Source: CAWFLT01 sp963816795 (GTDB lineage: Bacteria; Acidobacteriota; Vicinamibacteria; Vicinamibacterales; SCN-69-37). From it: a stretch of DNA of 64,000 bases. This document shows positions 1-9,564 of the stretch, piece after piece. Location: assembly GCA_963816795.1 (NCBI GenBank), contig CAWFLT010000014.1:928611-992610 (forward strand), given 5' to 3'. The translations under genes and the position numbers were made by a program. Under the pieces are notes generated by a model. The model was not told the origin of the DNA and did not search any database. It saw only the letters and a list, made by a program, of their open reading frames with translations. Positions within the stretch are counted from its first letter, which is position 1, and each line of letters begins with the position of its first letter.

Positions 1-2
1 GC

Positions 3-1679
3 GGGCGCGTGCTGCGGCGCGGATGGGCGCGATGGACCGTCGCGCTCCTGACGGCGGCCGCAATTGCGGCTGCCAGCTTCGTCGTCGGAAGACAGACGAC
101 GGACACGCGGCTCGTGCTCCCATCGTACCGGCCGCTCACGTTTCAGCGTGGGAGCATCACCGGCGCGCGGTTCGGTCCTGACGGCAAGACCGTGTACGAC
201 AGCGCCGCGTACGGCGACGAGCCCTCGCGCGTCTTCGTCACGCACCTCGAGCGGATCGAGTCGAAGCTGCTCGATGTGCCGCCGGGATTTCTCCTTGGGG
301 TCTCCTCCAAGAATGAACTGGCGCTGCTCCTGACGAACGAGCGCGCAGCCTACGGGGTGCGCGGGACGCTCGCCCGGGTCCCCGCCGTTGGCGGCACGCC
401 CCGTCACTTGGTCGATGACGCGATGTACGCCGACTGGGCGCCTGATGGCGAGCGACTGGCGGTGGGACGGCCGAACGGAGTGTGTGAGTTCCCCATCGGG
501 CGACAGTTGGCGAATCGCTGTTCGATGCCGCGCGTCTCACCGCGGTCCGATCACGTCGCGTTTGTGACCGCGGACCCCCTGGGAGCCCGCGTGGAGATTC
601 AGCGGTTCGACGGCGGACGCGTCGCCGGCAACGACATGCCGCAGGTGTTCGGCCACGCGTGGTCTCCCGACGGCCGTGAGGTCTGGTTTACGGGCTCCGA
701 AACCGGCAGCGCCCACGATCGCGCGCTCTACGCCCTCAGCCTCGACGGCTCGCGGCGGCTCGTCGCGCGGATTCCCGGCGGGATGTCCGTGTACGACGTG
801 GCACCAGACGGCCGGAGCGCCCTCGTGTCCACGGGCGGCGGATGGTTCGGCATCAACGCGGGAACCGCCGGCGGAAGCCGCGAACAGTCGCTGGATCTCT
901 ACGGTCGATCCGACATCGCTGGGCTCTCGGCCGACGGGAAGTGGCTGCTGCTCAATGAGACGCGGGAGGTGGGGACCGGCACGCATCTGCGATCGACGGA
1001 TGGCGAGAAGACGCTCCAGTTGAGCGGCGACGCGGCACGCGGGCTGTCGCCGGATGGCAGCTGGGCGCTGGTTCAGCCACGCGGAGATTTGTCGCGCCTG
1101 GCGCTGCTACCCACAGGCGCCGGCGCCCAGCGCGACCTCGCCTTGCCTGCCGGCTTTGAGTTGGCGCCGTCTGAGTTCGCAAAGTGGTCCAGGGACGGCC
1201 GGCGTTTCTTCATTTGGTTGCGGCCGGTCGGGCGCACCGGCCCCTTCGGGCAACTGCACGCGTACGACGACGAACATGGATGGAAAGCCATCACGCCCGT
1301 CCTTCCAACGGGTCCGTTTGCCGTGTCCCCCGACGCACCGGCGATTGCCGCCCGAGACGAGGGTGGGGTCGTCGCCATCTACTCAATCGATGGCGGGGCG
1401 CCACGGCGCCTGGACGGCGAGCGGGGGCGGCCGACCCACTGGACCGCCAATGGACGCGAGTTGTTCCTGCTCGGCGACGAAATGTATCCGGCGCGCATCT
1501 ATCGCCGCGACCTCCAGAGCGGGCAGGTCGGGCTCGTGCGAACGATCGCGCCGGCCGATCCTACGGGCGTGATGTTCATCAACCGGGTGTTGTTCTCGGC
1601 AGACGACCGGACCTACGTCTATCAATACAGCCGAGGGCTGAACGACCTGTACCTGGCGCGTGACCTGCCGGGGCGATAG
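3..1679 (+). CDS. WD40/TolB-like beta-propeller protein, probable C-terminal part of a Ser/Thr kinase (5' end outside window)
   Basis: The frame is open to the left edge, so the gene probably starts upstream; the first possible start inside is the GTG at 9. A hydrophobic segment at about residues 8-27 (WTVALLTAAAIAAASFVVG) is followed by a periplasmic domain of repeated blades with PDGK, SPDGREVW and APDGRSA type motifs, the PD40/TolB pattern. In acidobacterial membrane kinases this transmembrane helix plus propeller sits directly after the cytosolic kinase domain, and the segment after the helix (LVLPSYRPLTFQRG) is typical of that junction. The propeller probably senses a ligand or binds a protein outside the membrane. 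The kinase domain itself is not visible, so the kinase assignment is inference. The gene converges on the lipase-CHAT gene. Confidence 0.7.
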   Translation, partial: GRVLRRGWARWTVALLTAAAIAAASFVVGRQTTDTRLVLPSYRPLTFQRGSITGARFGPDGKTVYDSAAYGDEPSRVFVTHLERIESKLLDVPPGFLLGVSSKNELALLLTNERAAYGVRGTLARVPAVGGTPRHLVDDAMYADWAPDGERLAVGRPNGVCEFPIGRQLANRCSMPRVSPRSDHVAFVTADPLGARVEIQRFDGGRVAGNDMPQVFGHAWSPDGREVWFTGSETGSAHDRALYALSLDGSRRLVARIPGGMSVYDVAPDGRSALVSTGGGWFGINAGTAGGSREQSLDLYGRSDIAGLSADGKWLLLNETREVGTGTHLRSTDGEKTLQLSGDAARGLSPDGSWALVQPRGDLSRLALLPTGAGAQRDLALPAGFELAPSEFAKWSRDGRRFFIWLRPVGRTGPFGQLHAYDDEHGWKAITPVLPTGPFAVSPDAPAIAARDEGGVVAIYSIDGGAPRRLDGERGRPTHWTANGRELFLLGDEMYPARIYRRDLQSGQVGLVRTIAPADPTGVMFINRVLFSADDRTYVYQYSRGLNDLYLARDLPGR

Positions 1680-1731
1680 CACGCGTGCCGCCTTCCGGCC
1701 TCAGCGCGCGGACGGTGCATTGGCGCCCCGC

Positions 1732-4700
1732 TCAGCCACCAGTCTTCTTCACCCGGAAGTCCGGACTGCCGTAGAAGATGTAATCGGCCCAGTCCTGAGA
1801 CTTGATGCCGTTCACCTTCGCACGGCCGCCCAGAATCGCCTCAGCAAGCGTCTCCCCACCGAGCAGCGCCGTGTAGAACGCGCCCGCGAAGCCCTCCGCG
1901 CTGGCATCGCCGACCGGCCAGTACGTCCCAATGTAGTTCGCGACGCCCCCTCTCAGGAACGCTTCGGCGAGGCCAACGCTGCGCTCGATGCGCTGGCTCA
2001 GATCGCGAGTGACGTGCGCGCTCTCGCGCTTCATTCGCTTTCGCACGCGCGCCGATTCGCACGCGTTGAAGAACACGAGGGCCGGCAGGCTGCTCAGCTC
2101 GGCCAGCTCGGCGCCGGTGAGGGGCGCGTCCGAGCAGAGGATGCCGCTGCGTGAAACACGCACGGGATCGAAGGACGCGTGACCGGCGTAGTGCAGGATG
2201 TCGTACTTGCCCGAGCCGAACTCCTCGCGCAGGCGCTTTCGGGTCGCTTCCTTGCCCTTGACCTGGGTGATCCGGACGTGCTGCCGCCCGCCAATCAGCT
2301 CCTGCACCCGCTGGCCCTCTTTTTCCGCGCCCTCCAGGTCTTCCGTCGGGTTCACCACCAGCAGGACCTGCAGCGATTCATTCTCCCGCCGCGCTTCCAG
2401 CCATTTCGCGACCGAGAGATTGGCCGCGATATAGCGCCGGCTCATGCCGCCGTCGAGCGCCGGAAACTTTCCGCCGACGGACAGGGTTTCCCACGGGATG
2501 CGGGAAGCCTCGGCGTCGTGCACGACCACGACGTGGTTGCCTGCACAACCCTTCAGACCGGCCACCGTCCTCTCGTCGAGCACCATCTCGGCCAGCGTGG
2601 TCCCAAATTTACCCAGCGTTCCGTGGGTGAATCCCGGAGTCTCGATGAACTTCAGGTAGTCGTCGAGCTTCGCCTTCGAGATGGTGACCTGTCCACCCAT
2701 CACGGCGGCCTTCGCTCCTGTCGTCAGCAGCGCGCTCTCGATCCTGAGGTTCCCGCCCTCCGGAATGGCACGCACGGTCAGATAGATCGATGGCGGGAAG
2801 GCCGGCCCGGCGCCGCGCCGCGTGACGGGCGCGGGCGGCAGGCGCAGCTCGCTCAGCGTGACCTCCACGTTCGCGCACAGCTCCGTGCTGGACAGGCGGT
2901 AGAGCACCCACTTGAGGGTCTCGTAGCGCGTCTCGTCGATCTCGCACAGTGTGATCGAGCGGAACGACTGCATCTCGTCGACGTCGTCGAGCCCGCGGAA
3001 AAACCCGCGGAGCAGCGACTCCAGCGTCTGCTCGAGGTCGAGCCCGGAGCCCGCGCCGATGGGGACGGTGACGAACTCCTCGACGTTGATGCGCGCCAGG
3101 GTACGGGCGACGTTCTCGGCGACGGTCTCGAGTACTTCGAGGCTGAACGCGTCGAAATTGCCCAGCCCGGCAAACACCGTGAAATCAGCGCTCACGTCGC
3201 TGCGGCCACCAGGCACGACGAAGATCTCTCCGACGGCGCTGGTGAACATGCGGCGCTGGCGAAAATCGCTGATCGCGCCGTTCATCAGCGCATCGATCGC
3301 GGACGCCGCTCCGGCGGGCGCCACGTTCTCGAACAAGCCGAGGACGTAGGCCCGGTTCTTCACCTGTGTGATGCTGCCGCGCGCGAGCCGGATGTCGATC
3401 CGGCGCTGGCGCTTGCGGCCGATGACCAGCCCTTCGAACGCGGCGGCGGGGGTGGGCGACGCCGGCGCCGGGCCCGGCTCGGCGGTAATGCCGCCGGCGG
3501 TCGCCGGTGCGGCCAGCTCGGCCATCACGTTGCGCAGGTCGGACGCGGTCATGCGCTCCGCAGATCGTGTCGCCTGCGCATTGAAGCGGGCGCGCAGCTC
3601 GCTCTCGGACACGGTCACGATGGCGTCGCCGCGGGTCTGATCCCAGTGATCGGCGAGCAGCGAGGTCTCCCCTGTCCGCAGGATCTCGGCGACCGCGCGG
3701 TGGACCGTGCCGTTCTTTGGCAGCGAGCCGTGCTCCTCCGCCAGGTAATAAGTCCGGACGTTTGGCAGGACCGCGAAATCCAGCGGCACCGTGCCGTCGC
3801 CGGCCTGCGAGCGGTCGAACACGAACTCGTTCTTTTCCACGCGCAGGCCGACCGTGGTTTCCTGGTCGACGCCGGCCACCATCACGAATTTCGCGGGATC
3901 GATCGCGAACTTTTGCTGCACGCCCGGTGCGGCGGCCAGCACGGACGCGACCGGCCGCGCGCCGCCCGACGGCCACTTTTTCACGTCGTAGAGATCGATC
4001 GCGCTGAACTTGGCGCGCTGGGGCAGCATCTGGGTCAACCCCGGAGACGTCGCGAAGATCTCCGCAAGATCCTCCGGGTCGTGCGAAAGATCGAGCTTCG
4101 CTATCTTGTTGAGAAACGGATAGACCGCCCGGAATACCATCGCCGGAGCGAACGAGCCGAAGTTGGGCGTGCCGAGCATCACGAGGCGCTTGAGCTTGTC
4201 CATCCCGTGGTTGAGCGCCGCCCGGGCCACAAGCCCCCCCATGCTGTGCGCGACCAGAAAGACTTCGTCGGCCGGATCGGCATTCACCTTCGCCGCCAGC
4301 TCCCGCCCGAGCTCCGGAATACTCAGGCGCCAGTCGAACGGATGGAAATCGGCGTCGAAGCCCTGGTCCTGCAGAAAAAGCTTGAGTTTGAGGTAGGTCG
4401 ACAGGTGCACGTCGATCGCCCGGATGTCGAGCGTCCCGGGCAGCTTCAGGTGCTTGAGGCGCCCGAGCAGGATGTCGAGGAAGTCCACCCAGATCGTGTC
4501 CGCGCCCCCGTTCCCCTTCATGCGCGCGAGCATCGATCCCAGGATGCCGGGCAGGATGAGCACCCGAGGCCCGCCGCGCGTGCGCCGGCGCGTCGCCCGC
4601 GCTGCGAGCTGGCGCAGCTCCGCATACTCGGCTTCGCCGAAGTACGTCTGAAGCGTTTGAGCGTGGTCCCCGGAGAGCAGCGCGTTCTCGATCTCCCGGC

Positions 4701-4851
4701 CGGTCAGGCGCCGCTCGGCCTCGCCGCGCGTGGGCACTCGCAGCGACATCGCGCTGAGCAGCGCCGGATCGAGCCCCGGCGGCAGGGCGCGTTTCCCGGC
4801 AGATCTGGAGGATCGGCGTGGCGTCCTGCGGCGGGCGGACTTGCGTGCCAT
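1732..4851 (-). CDS. Alpha/beta-hydrolase (lipase) - M17-N-like - CHAT protease fusion protein
   Basis: This 1039-residue protein starts at the ATG at 4851, chosen because an AAGGAG box lies about 7 bases upstream; the frame stays open further out but without a better start. Residues about 95-400 form a PGAP1/lecithin-cholesterol-acyltransferase-like hydrolase: PGILGSML near 101, nucleophile elbow AHSMGG with Ser203, likely acid Asp352 in GDGTVP, likely His374 in EEHGS. Residues about 495-620 resemble the macro-like N-terminal domain of M17 aminopeptidases (GLFENVAPAGAASAID, then AGLG). Residues about 770-1035 are a CHAT caspase-like protease with HYAGHA (His891) and FFNACES (Cys931), followed by a GTYWPVGD segment. 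There is no signal peptide, so it is probably cytosolic. CHAT proteases are known as activators or executioners in bacterial immunity and cell death. A role here in lipid attack triggered by or linked to proteolysis is inference. The reading frame is intact. Confidence 0.85.
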   Translation of the reverse strand: MARKSARRRTPRRSSRSAGKRALPPGLDPALLSAMSLRVPTRGEAERRLTGREIENALLSGDHAQTLQTYFGEAEYAELRQLAARATRRRTRGGPRVLILPGILGSMLARMKGNGGADTIWVDFLDILLGRLKHLKLPGTLDIRAIDVHLSTYLKLKLFLQDQGFDADFHPFDWRLSIPELGRELAAKVNADPADEVFLVAHSMGGLVARAALNHGMDKLKRLVMLGTPNFGSFAPAMVFRAVYPFLNKIAKLDLSHDPEDLAEIFATSPGLTQMLPQRAKFSAIDLYDVKKWPSGGARPVASVLAAAPGVQQKFAIDPAKFVMVAGVDQETTVGLRVEKNEFVFDRSQAGDGTVPLDFAVLPNVRTYYLAEEHGSLPKNGTVHRAVAEILRTGETSLLADHWDQTRGDAIVTVSESELRARFNAQATRSAERMTASDLRNVMAELAAPATAGGITAEPGPAPASPTPAAAFEGLVIGRKRQRRIDIRLARGSITQVKNRAYVLGLFENVAPAGAASAIDALMNGAISDFRQRRMFTSAVGEIFVVPGGRSDVSADFTVFAGLGNFDAFSLEVLETVAENVARTLARINVEEFVTVPIGAGSGLDLEQTLESLLRGFFRGLDDVDEMQSFRSITLCEIDETRYETLKWVLYRLSSTELCANVEVTLSELRLPPAPVTRRGAGPAFPPSIYLTVRAIPEGGNLRIESALLTTGAKAAVMGGQVTISKAKLDDYLKFIETPGFTHGTLGKFGTTLAEMVLDERTVAGLKGCAGNHVVVVHDAEASRIPWETLSVGGKFPALDGGMSRRYIAANLSVAKWLEARRENESLQVLLVVNPTEDLEGAEKEGQRVQELIGGRQHVRITQVKGKEATRKRLREEFGSGKYDILHYAGHASFDPVRVSRSGILCSDAPLTGAELAELSSLPALVFFNACESARVRKRMKRESAHVTRDLSQRIERSVGLAEAFLRGGVANYIGTYWPVGDASAEGFAGAFYTALLGGETLAEAILGGRAKVNGIKSQDWADYIFYGSPDFRVKKTGG

Positions 4852-5112
4852 GGCACTCTCCTTGAACGCGGTTGCCGGCGCCCAGGACGCCCGCGGCCGC
4901 ATAGCGTAGCACCATCCTGCGCCCGCGGGCAAGGCCCAGGCCGGGGTCGAACCGCCGCCCTTCCCTTTGGTCGACGTCGTGTCGCCCACTTTGACGAGGC
5001 GGAACGTCTGGCCGGAGGAAAAGCCGGTACTCGATGGAACGCGTATTACCCGAGACGGCGATCGCGGCCTCGGCATCGCTCTCGATTCGGTAGGTCGGGG
5101 CCTCCGGTGGGT
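4852..5112. other. Upstream region of the lipase-CHAT gene, no gene assigned with confidence
   Basis: Minus-strand reading continues here in two frames: NPPEAPTYRIESD-like text near 5100 and VPSSTGFSSGQTFRLVK-like text near 5030. Both look weakly coding but neither has a convincing start or stop. They may be the broken end of the secreted protein at 5113-5591, or leader DNA for the lipase-CHAT gene. The stretch nearest 4851 carries the AAGGAG ribosome-binding site of that gene. A T-loop-like GGTTCGA string near 4945 lies within apparent coding text and is not a tRNA. Confidence 0.3.
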
Positions 5113-5591
5113 TCATTTCTGTCGTTCCGTCCGATCAGGAAGTCGATTGGCGTCGTGCCGTGGACGGTTGGCGAACAGCTTGTCGATGCGAAGCCTCGGA
5201 TTTCTGTAGCCGTCCAAGATACACCCGGTGCCATCCGGCGAGCCGTAGTTGTTCGCCATCAGTTCACCGCAGGCCGCCGTGCTCTCGATGTGCAGGTGGA
5301 ACTGGCGTTGCGCGATTGGATGGTCACACTTGACCGTTCCGGCGCCGCCCAGCGCATCGAGATCCCGGTTGAGATAAAGGAACGTGATCGGCGCGACGGT
5401 CGATTCGACGCAGTAATTGATGTCGCTGGTGTTGCCAGGGTCGGCGAGGAGACGAAAGTCCACGTGCCTCTCCGAGGCTCGTCGCTCACGACGTCGTACG
5501 CATCCTCGATGACGAACCGGGTCACCCCGGTATCGGGGCGTGAGGCAGCGTGCAGCAGGGGCACAGCGGCAGCCAGAACGAGAGCCGGCAA
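5113..5591 (-). pseudogene. Frameshifted small secreted protein of unknown function
   Basis: Two overlapping minus-strand frames complement each other. The first, starting at a TTG at 5591 or slightly upstream, begins with a signal-peptide-like LPALVLAAAVPLLHAAS followed by TGVTRFVIEDAYDVVSDEP. Near 5455 the sensible text moves to another frame (FRLLADPGNTSDINYCVES, then ITFLYLNRDLDALGG, KCDHPIAQRQFHLHIES, GCILDGYRNP) and stops at 5113. The joined product would be about 160 residues, exported, with several Cys residues. No family is recognised. The start is uncertain because coding-like text also occurs a little upstream in the second frame. Whether the break is real decay or an assembly indel cannot be told from sequence alone. 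Confidence 0.4.
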
Positions 5592-5756
5592 ACAAGCGGC
5601 GAAGTCGAGGAATTCTGGGAACGTCGGTGGGCATCGGGGTTCTCCTTGCTCCCCTAAACACCGCGGGGGGGCGCAATCGCACAGTCCGTGCCCACTTCTG
5701 GCGGGAGATTCAGTTTCGACTCGGAGGGGCTCGCACCTATCATGTTCACGACCGCG

Positions 5757-6340
5757 ATGTCAGACGAACCCGCTCCGGACGAAGGACCGCACGAGCGATC
5801 TGCTGGACCGGGCGCGCGCCGGCGACGAGGCCGCGCTCGGCGCGCTCTTCGAACGTCACATCCCGCGTCTCCGAAAATGGGCGACCGGGCGGCTGCCCCG
5901 ATGGGCCCGCGACATCGCCGACACGACCAGATCTCATCCACGACACCATCATCGTGACCATCAGGCACCTCGAGAAGTTCGAGGCGCGCGGCGACGGCGC
6001 GCTGCAGGCCTACCTCCGGCAGGCGATCATCAACCGCATCCGCAACGAGCTGAGAAAGCTGGCGTCCCGCGGCGCGGCGGCCACGCTCGACTCGGGCGTG
6101 CCAGACGATGGGACGTCGCCGCTCGATGCGGCGATCGCGCAGCAGGCGTTGGAGCGGGCTGATGCCGCGCTCGGCCGCCTGAAGCCTGACGAACGGGAGC
6201 GCTCGGTGTCGCGCCTGGAGTTCGGCTTGAGCTACGCGGAGCTGGCCGAGGCGCTCGGCAAGCCGACGGCAAACGCGGCACGAATGACGGTGGTGCGGGC
6301 GCTCGAACGCCTGGCCGACGAGATGCAGCGTTCCGGATAA
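5757..6340 (+). CDS. ECF RNA polymerase sigma factor paired with the downstream kinase (two frame breaks)
   Basis: Protein text runs through three frames. MSDEPAPDEGP starts at the ATG at 5757 (an earlier in-frame ATG is at 5742). After about 5785 region 2 continues as SDLLDRARAGDEAALGALFE. After about 5928 it continues as DLIHDTIIVTIRHLEKFE and AYLRQAIINRIRNELRK, followed by region 4 (LEFGLSYAELAEALGKPTAN, then ARMTVVRALERLADEM). The joined length is about 195 residues, normal for an ECF factor. A TATCAT box at 5738-5743 lies 13 bases before the ATG, so the leader may be very short. The kinase at 6406 follows at once. ECF genes of this kind lie next to Ser/Thr kinases in Acidobacteriota, suggesting a shared pathway, possibly phosphorylation-controlled sigma activity. 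The breaks are probably indel errors. Confidence 0.75.
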
Positions 6341-6405
6341 CCGCGCCGCCGTGCGATTGCTGGCGCTTGCGTGTTTAACGAGGTGGTTAGTGCCCATGTC
6401 TCCCC

Positions 6406-9400
6406 ATGGCGTCTGCTGAACGAGTCACAGCGCTGGCTGAGAGCGATACGCTGACGGCCGCCCGCTCGACTGGGGCTCCGCGGAGCAGAGCGCCTCCACG
6501 CCGGACGAACGCGCGGCGTAGCGGTGTTCCGCGACCTGGCGATCGTCGGCGGGCTGTTCGCGTCTGCATCGGCCACTCGGCTGAGCCTCCCCGGCTCGCT
6601 CACGGCCGCGCTTGAGCCCGGGCGAATCCTGGGGCTCGCTGCGCATCAAGGCCCACGTCGGTCGCGGCCGGTTCGGAGACGTGTACCGCGCCCGCGATCC
6701 CGCGCTCGATCGCGACGTCGCGCTGAAGCTGATCGACGAAGACCACCATGCGGTTGCCAGGCAGCGGTGATGTGATCGCCGAAGGCCGCCTCATGGCCCG
6801 TGTCCGCCATCCGAACGTCGTGGCCATTCACGGCGCGCAGCGCATCGACGACGTCACGGGCCTCACGATGGAGTTCGTCGAGGGGCGGACGCTCGAGGAA
6901 GAGCTCGCCGGCCGCGGCCCCTTCGGTGCCGATCGAGCTCATCGCGACGGGCCTCCAGATGTGCGACGCGCTGGCGGCCGTCCACGCGGCAGGGCTCGTG
7001 CACCGGGACGTCAAAGCGTCGAACATCCTCCGCGATCGATCGAGCGGACGCGTGATGCTCGGCGACTTCGGCACCGGCCACGACCTCGAGGAAACGGGCG
7101 CGCCGGCCGAAGGCCTGGTGGGAACACCCGCGTATCTGGCGCCCGAGGTCTTCGCCGGCCGGGGCGCCACTCCCCAGAGTGATCTGTACAGCCTCGGCGT
7201 GCTGCTGTTTCGATTGGCGACCGGCGACTACCCGTTTCGCGAACGGTCCATCCTGGCGCTTCGCGCCGCGCATGCCAGGAAAGCACGCGCGTCGATTCGC
7301 GGACGGGAGGGCGGGCTGCCGGAGCCGCTCATCGCGATCATCGATCGGGCACTCGACCCCGATCCGTCCCAGCGGTTCGGGTCGGCCGAGGCGATGGCAC
7401 AGGCGCTGCGACGCTGCCAGAAACGACCCGCGCAGCGACGCGCCCTGATCTCGGCCGTCGCCGCCACGGCTGTGCTCGTCGCGCTGATCGTCGGCCTCGG
7501 TCGTGCGCTTCGGACGACCGCGCCTCTCCACTTCTCGGAGCGTGACGCCGTTCTCGTGACGAAGTTCGAGAACCGGACGGGCGAATCGATCCTCGACAGC
7601 GCGGTGGAGTACGCGCTCGAGCTCGATCTCGCCGATTCCGGCGTCGCGATCGTGGCGTCACGGGAGCGCGTGGTCGAGACGCTGGCGTTGATGAATCGCG
7701 AGCCGGACACGGTCGTGGACTGGCCAATCGGGCGGGAAATCGCGCTGCGCGACGGACGAATCCGCATCGTCATCGCCGGGCAGGTAGACCGGCTGGGCCA
7801 GGTGTATCGGATCAGTGCGCGGCTACTCGAGCCGGAGAGTGGTGCCGCGGTGGGGAGCGTCGTCGAGACCGCAAGCAGCATCGACGACCTCATGGGAACC
7901 ATCAGCCGAATGGCCCGTGGCCTGAGGCAGCGGCTCGGCGAAGCAGTGCCGGCCCTGCCGGCGCCGGCAGCGGAGCTGCCAAAGAGTACGGACGCGGTCG
8001 TTCAGCGCGCTCAGAAAATACGCCGAGGCCCTGCCGGATCTCTATCCTGATGCGAATCCAAAGCTCGCCAGGCAATTACTGGAAGACGCCACGGGTGAAG
8101 ATCCCGAGTTCGTGCTGGCGCACCTGGCGCTCGCCCGGGCGATTCAGCAGGGGCGTGATGGCGACCGGTCGGCGGCCATCGACAGCGCGATCCGCACGAG
8201 TGTCGACAGAGCGTCCGACCTCGTGCGTAGCACGAGCGGCGTCGATATTCATATCGTCGCCGCGGAGACGGAGCTCCTCCGCTCGATCCTTGCTCGAGGA
8301 CCCGAGCGGGCCGAGGCGCGCCGGGCGCATCTCAGGCAAGCGGAACAGGCCGCGGAGATGTGGCAGCGGATGCAGCCGACGAGCGAGCGTGCCATCCACC
8401 TCTTGCTCGATCTGCATGATCGCATGAACCTGGCACGGTCGGTGGACCTGCCCCTCGTCCGGCGGCTCGTCGAACTACGGCCGAACGGCCTCGACGCGCT
8501 CCACCGTGCGGCGAACCGTGCGGCTCTTTCGGGCGAGATTGCCGAAGCCCACGAGTACATGGCCCGTGCCCGACCCCTCCTCGACCAACCGATCAGCGGA
8601 CGTCGCGGCCGCCACTTCGCGCTCATGGGGCGATGGGGGCAGTTCGATCTTGCCTGGATCCGTGGCGATCTTGCCGAGGCGCAGGAGTGGGCGCGCCAGA
8701 TCGACGCCATGCGCGCCGAGGAGGTCAATCCGACGCCCGAGTTCTCAGAGGCTGGCATCTGGTGCCATGTCGCGCTCGGGCAGCTCGACCGCGCGGAGAC
8801 AATCGCGATGCAGATTCGGCAGGAAGTCCCGCGAGCGGTTCTCTCCGTTTCTGTCGCGAAGCGGCGGGGAGGTGGGCGCCGCATGCTCGAGATGGCTGCC
8901 AAACTGTTTCCAGATAGGTCCGGGTTGCAGGACGATCGCTACTGGGGAATCCGGCCTGCACTCGCGCAGTCCGCGGGAAACTTCACCGCGGCGCGTCGCG
9001 AGCTCGACGTCCTGCGTCATCGCGGCAACGTTGCCAAGATGACGCTCGACGTGATGGAAGCGGAGCTGGCGTTGGCCGAGGGCAACCCAAAGCGCACGAT
9101 CGCCATATTTCAGCCGCTCGTGGCAAACCAAGGCCGGCTGATCGATGATGGATGGCTCGATAGATCCGTGGTGCTGGCCGAGGCGTTCACGGAAGCAGGA
9201 CACCGCGACGACGCGATCCGTGTACTCGAGGACGTGTCGTCACGAAAGCGGGAGATCTTGCACCCGAGTACCCGCTTCGCGCACGAGTGGCTGACGGCCG
9301 CGACCGGCTGGCGCAACTCTATCGAGAGGCCGGCCGCGAGTCCGAGGCGGTCCCGATCGAGGCCGAGCTTCGGACCCTGCTCGCCGCTGCTGATGCCGAC

Positions 9401-9487
9401 CATCCGATCGCTCTGCGTCTCGCCGGCGTCGGGGTTGGCAACGCGCCGACTCCCCTGCTCACGCGGCCGTCCGTGCCGCGCCGCTAG
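6406..9487 (+). CDS. Transmembrane Ser/Thr protein kinase with C-terminal TPR-like region (multiple frame breaks)
   Basis: Pieces in successive frames assemble into one kinase of about 1000 residues. An N-terminal region (ERVTALAES, LDWGSAEQS, then FRDLAIVGGLFAS) has breaks near 6460 and 6520. The kinase domain starts with the glycine loop VGRGRFGDVYRARD and VALKLID near 6700. After breaks near 6765 and 6930 come the catalytic loop LVHRDVKASN, the metal loop LGDFGTG and the APE region AYLAPEVF. A transmembrane helix (ALISAVAATAVLVALIVGLG) lies near 7450-7510. An extracytoplasmic domain follows (FENRTGESILDSAVEYALE), then after a break near 8005 a helical repeat region to about 9290, and a last short frame (REAGRESEAVPIEAELR) to 9487. 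All key catalytic residues are present. It lies 65 bases after its ECF sigma gene and probably forms one transcription unit with it. Confidence 0.75.
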
Positions 9488-9564
9488 CGAGTCGCTCAGC
9501 CTTCAACCGCTGGTCAACCGCGCAGCGTGTTCGCCCGCTACATCAAGGTCACGCGACCGCGTCG

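Noticed and set aside
4935..4955. GGTTCGA T-loop-like string suggesting a tRNA
   Set aside because: No matching acceptor stem or anticodon arm is present, and the string lies in coding-like text on the minus strand.
2179..6162. A 1327-codon plus-strand open frame
   Set aside because: It lies antisense to the lipase-CHAT gene for most of its length, is rich in Arg, His and Gln as GC-rich shadow frames are, and shows no domain. Only its last part overlaps true sigma factor text.
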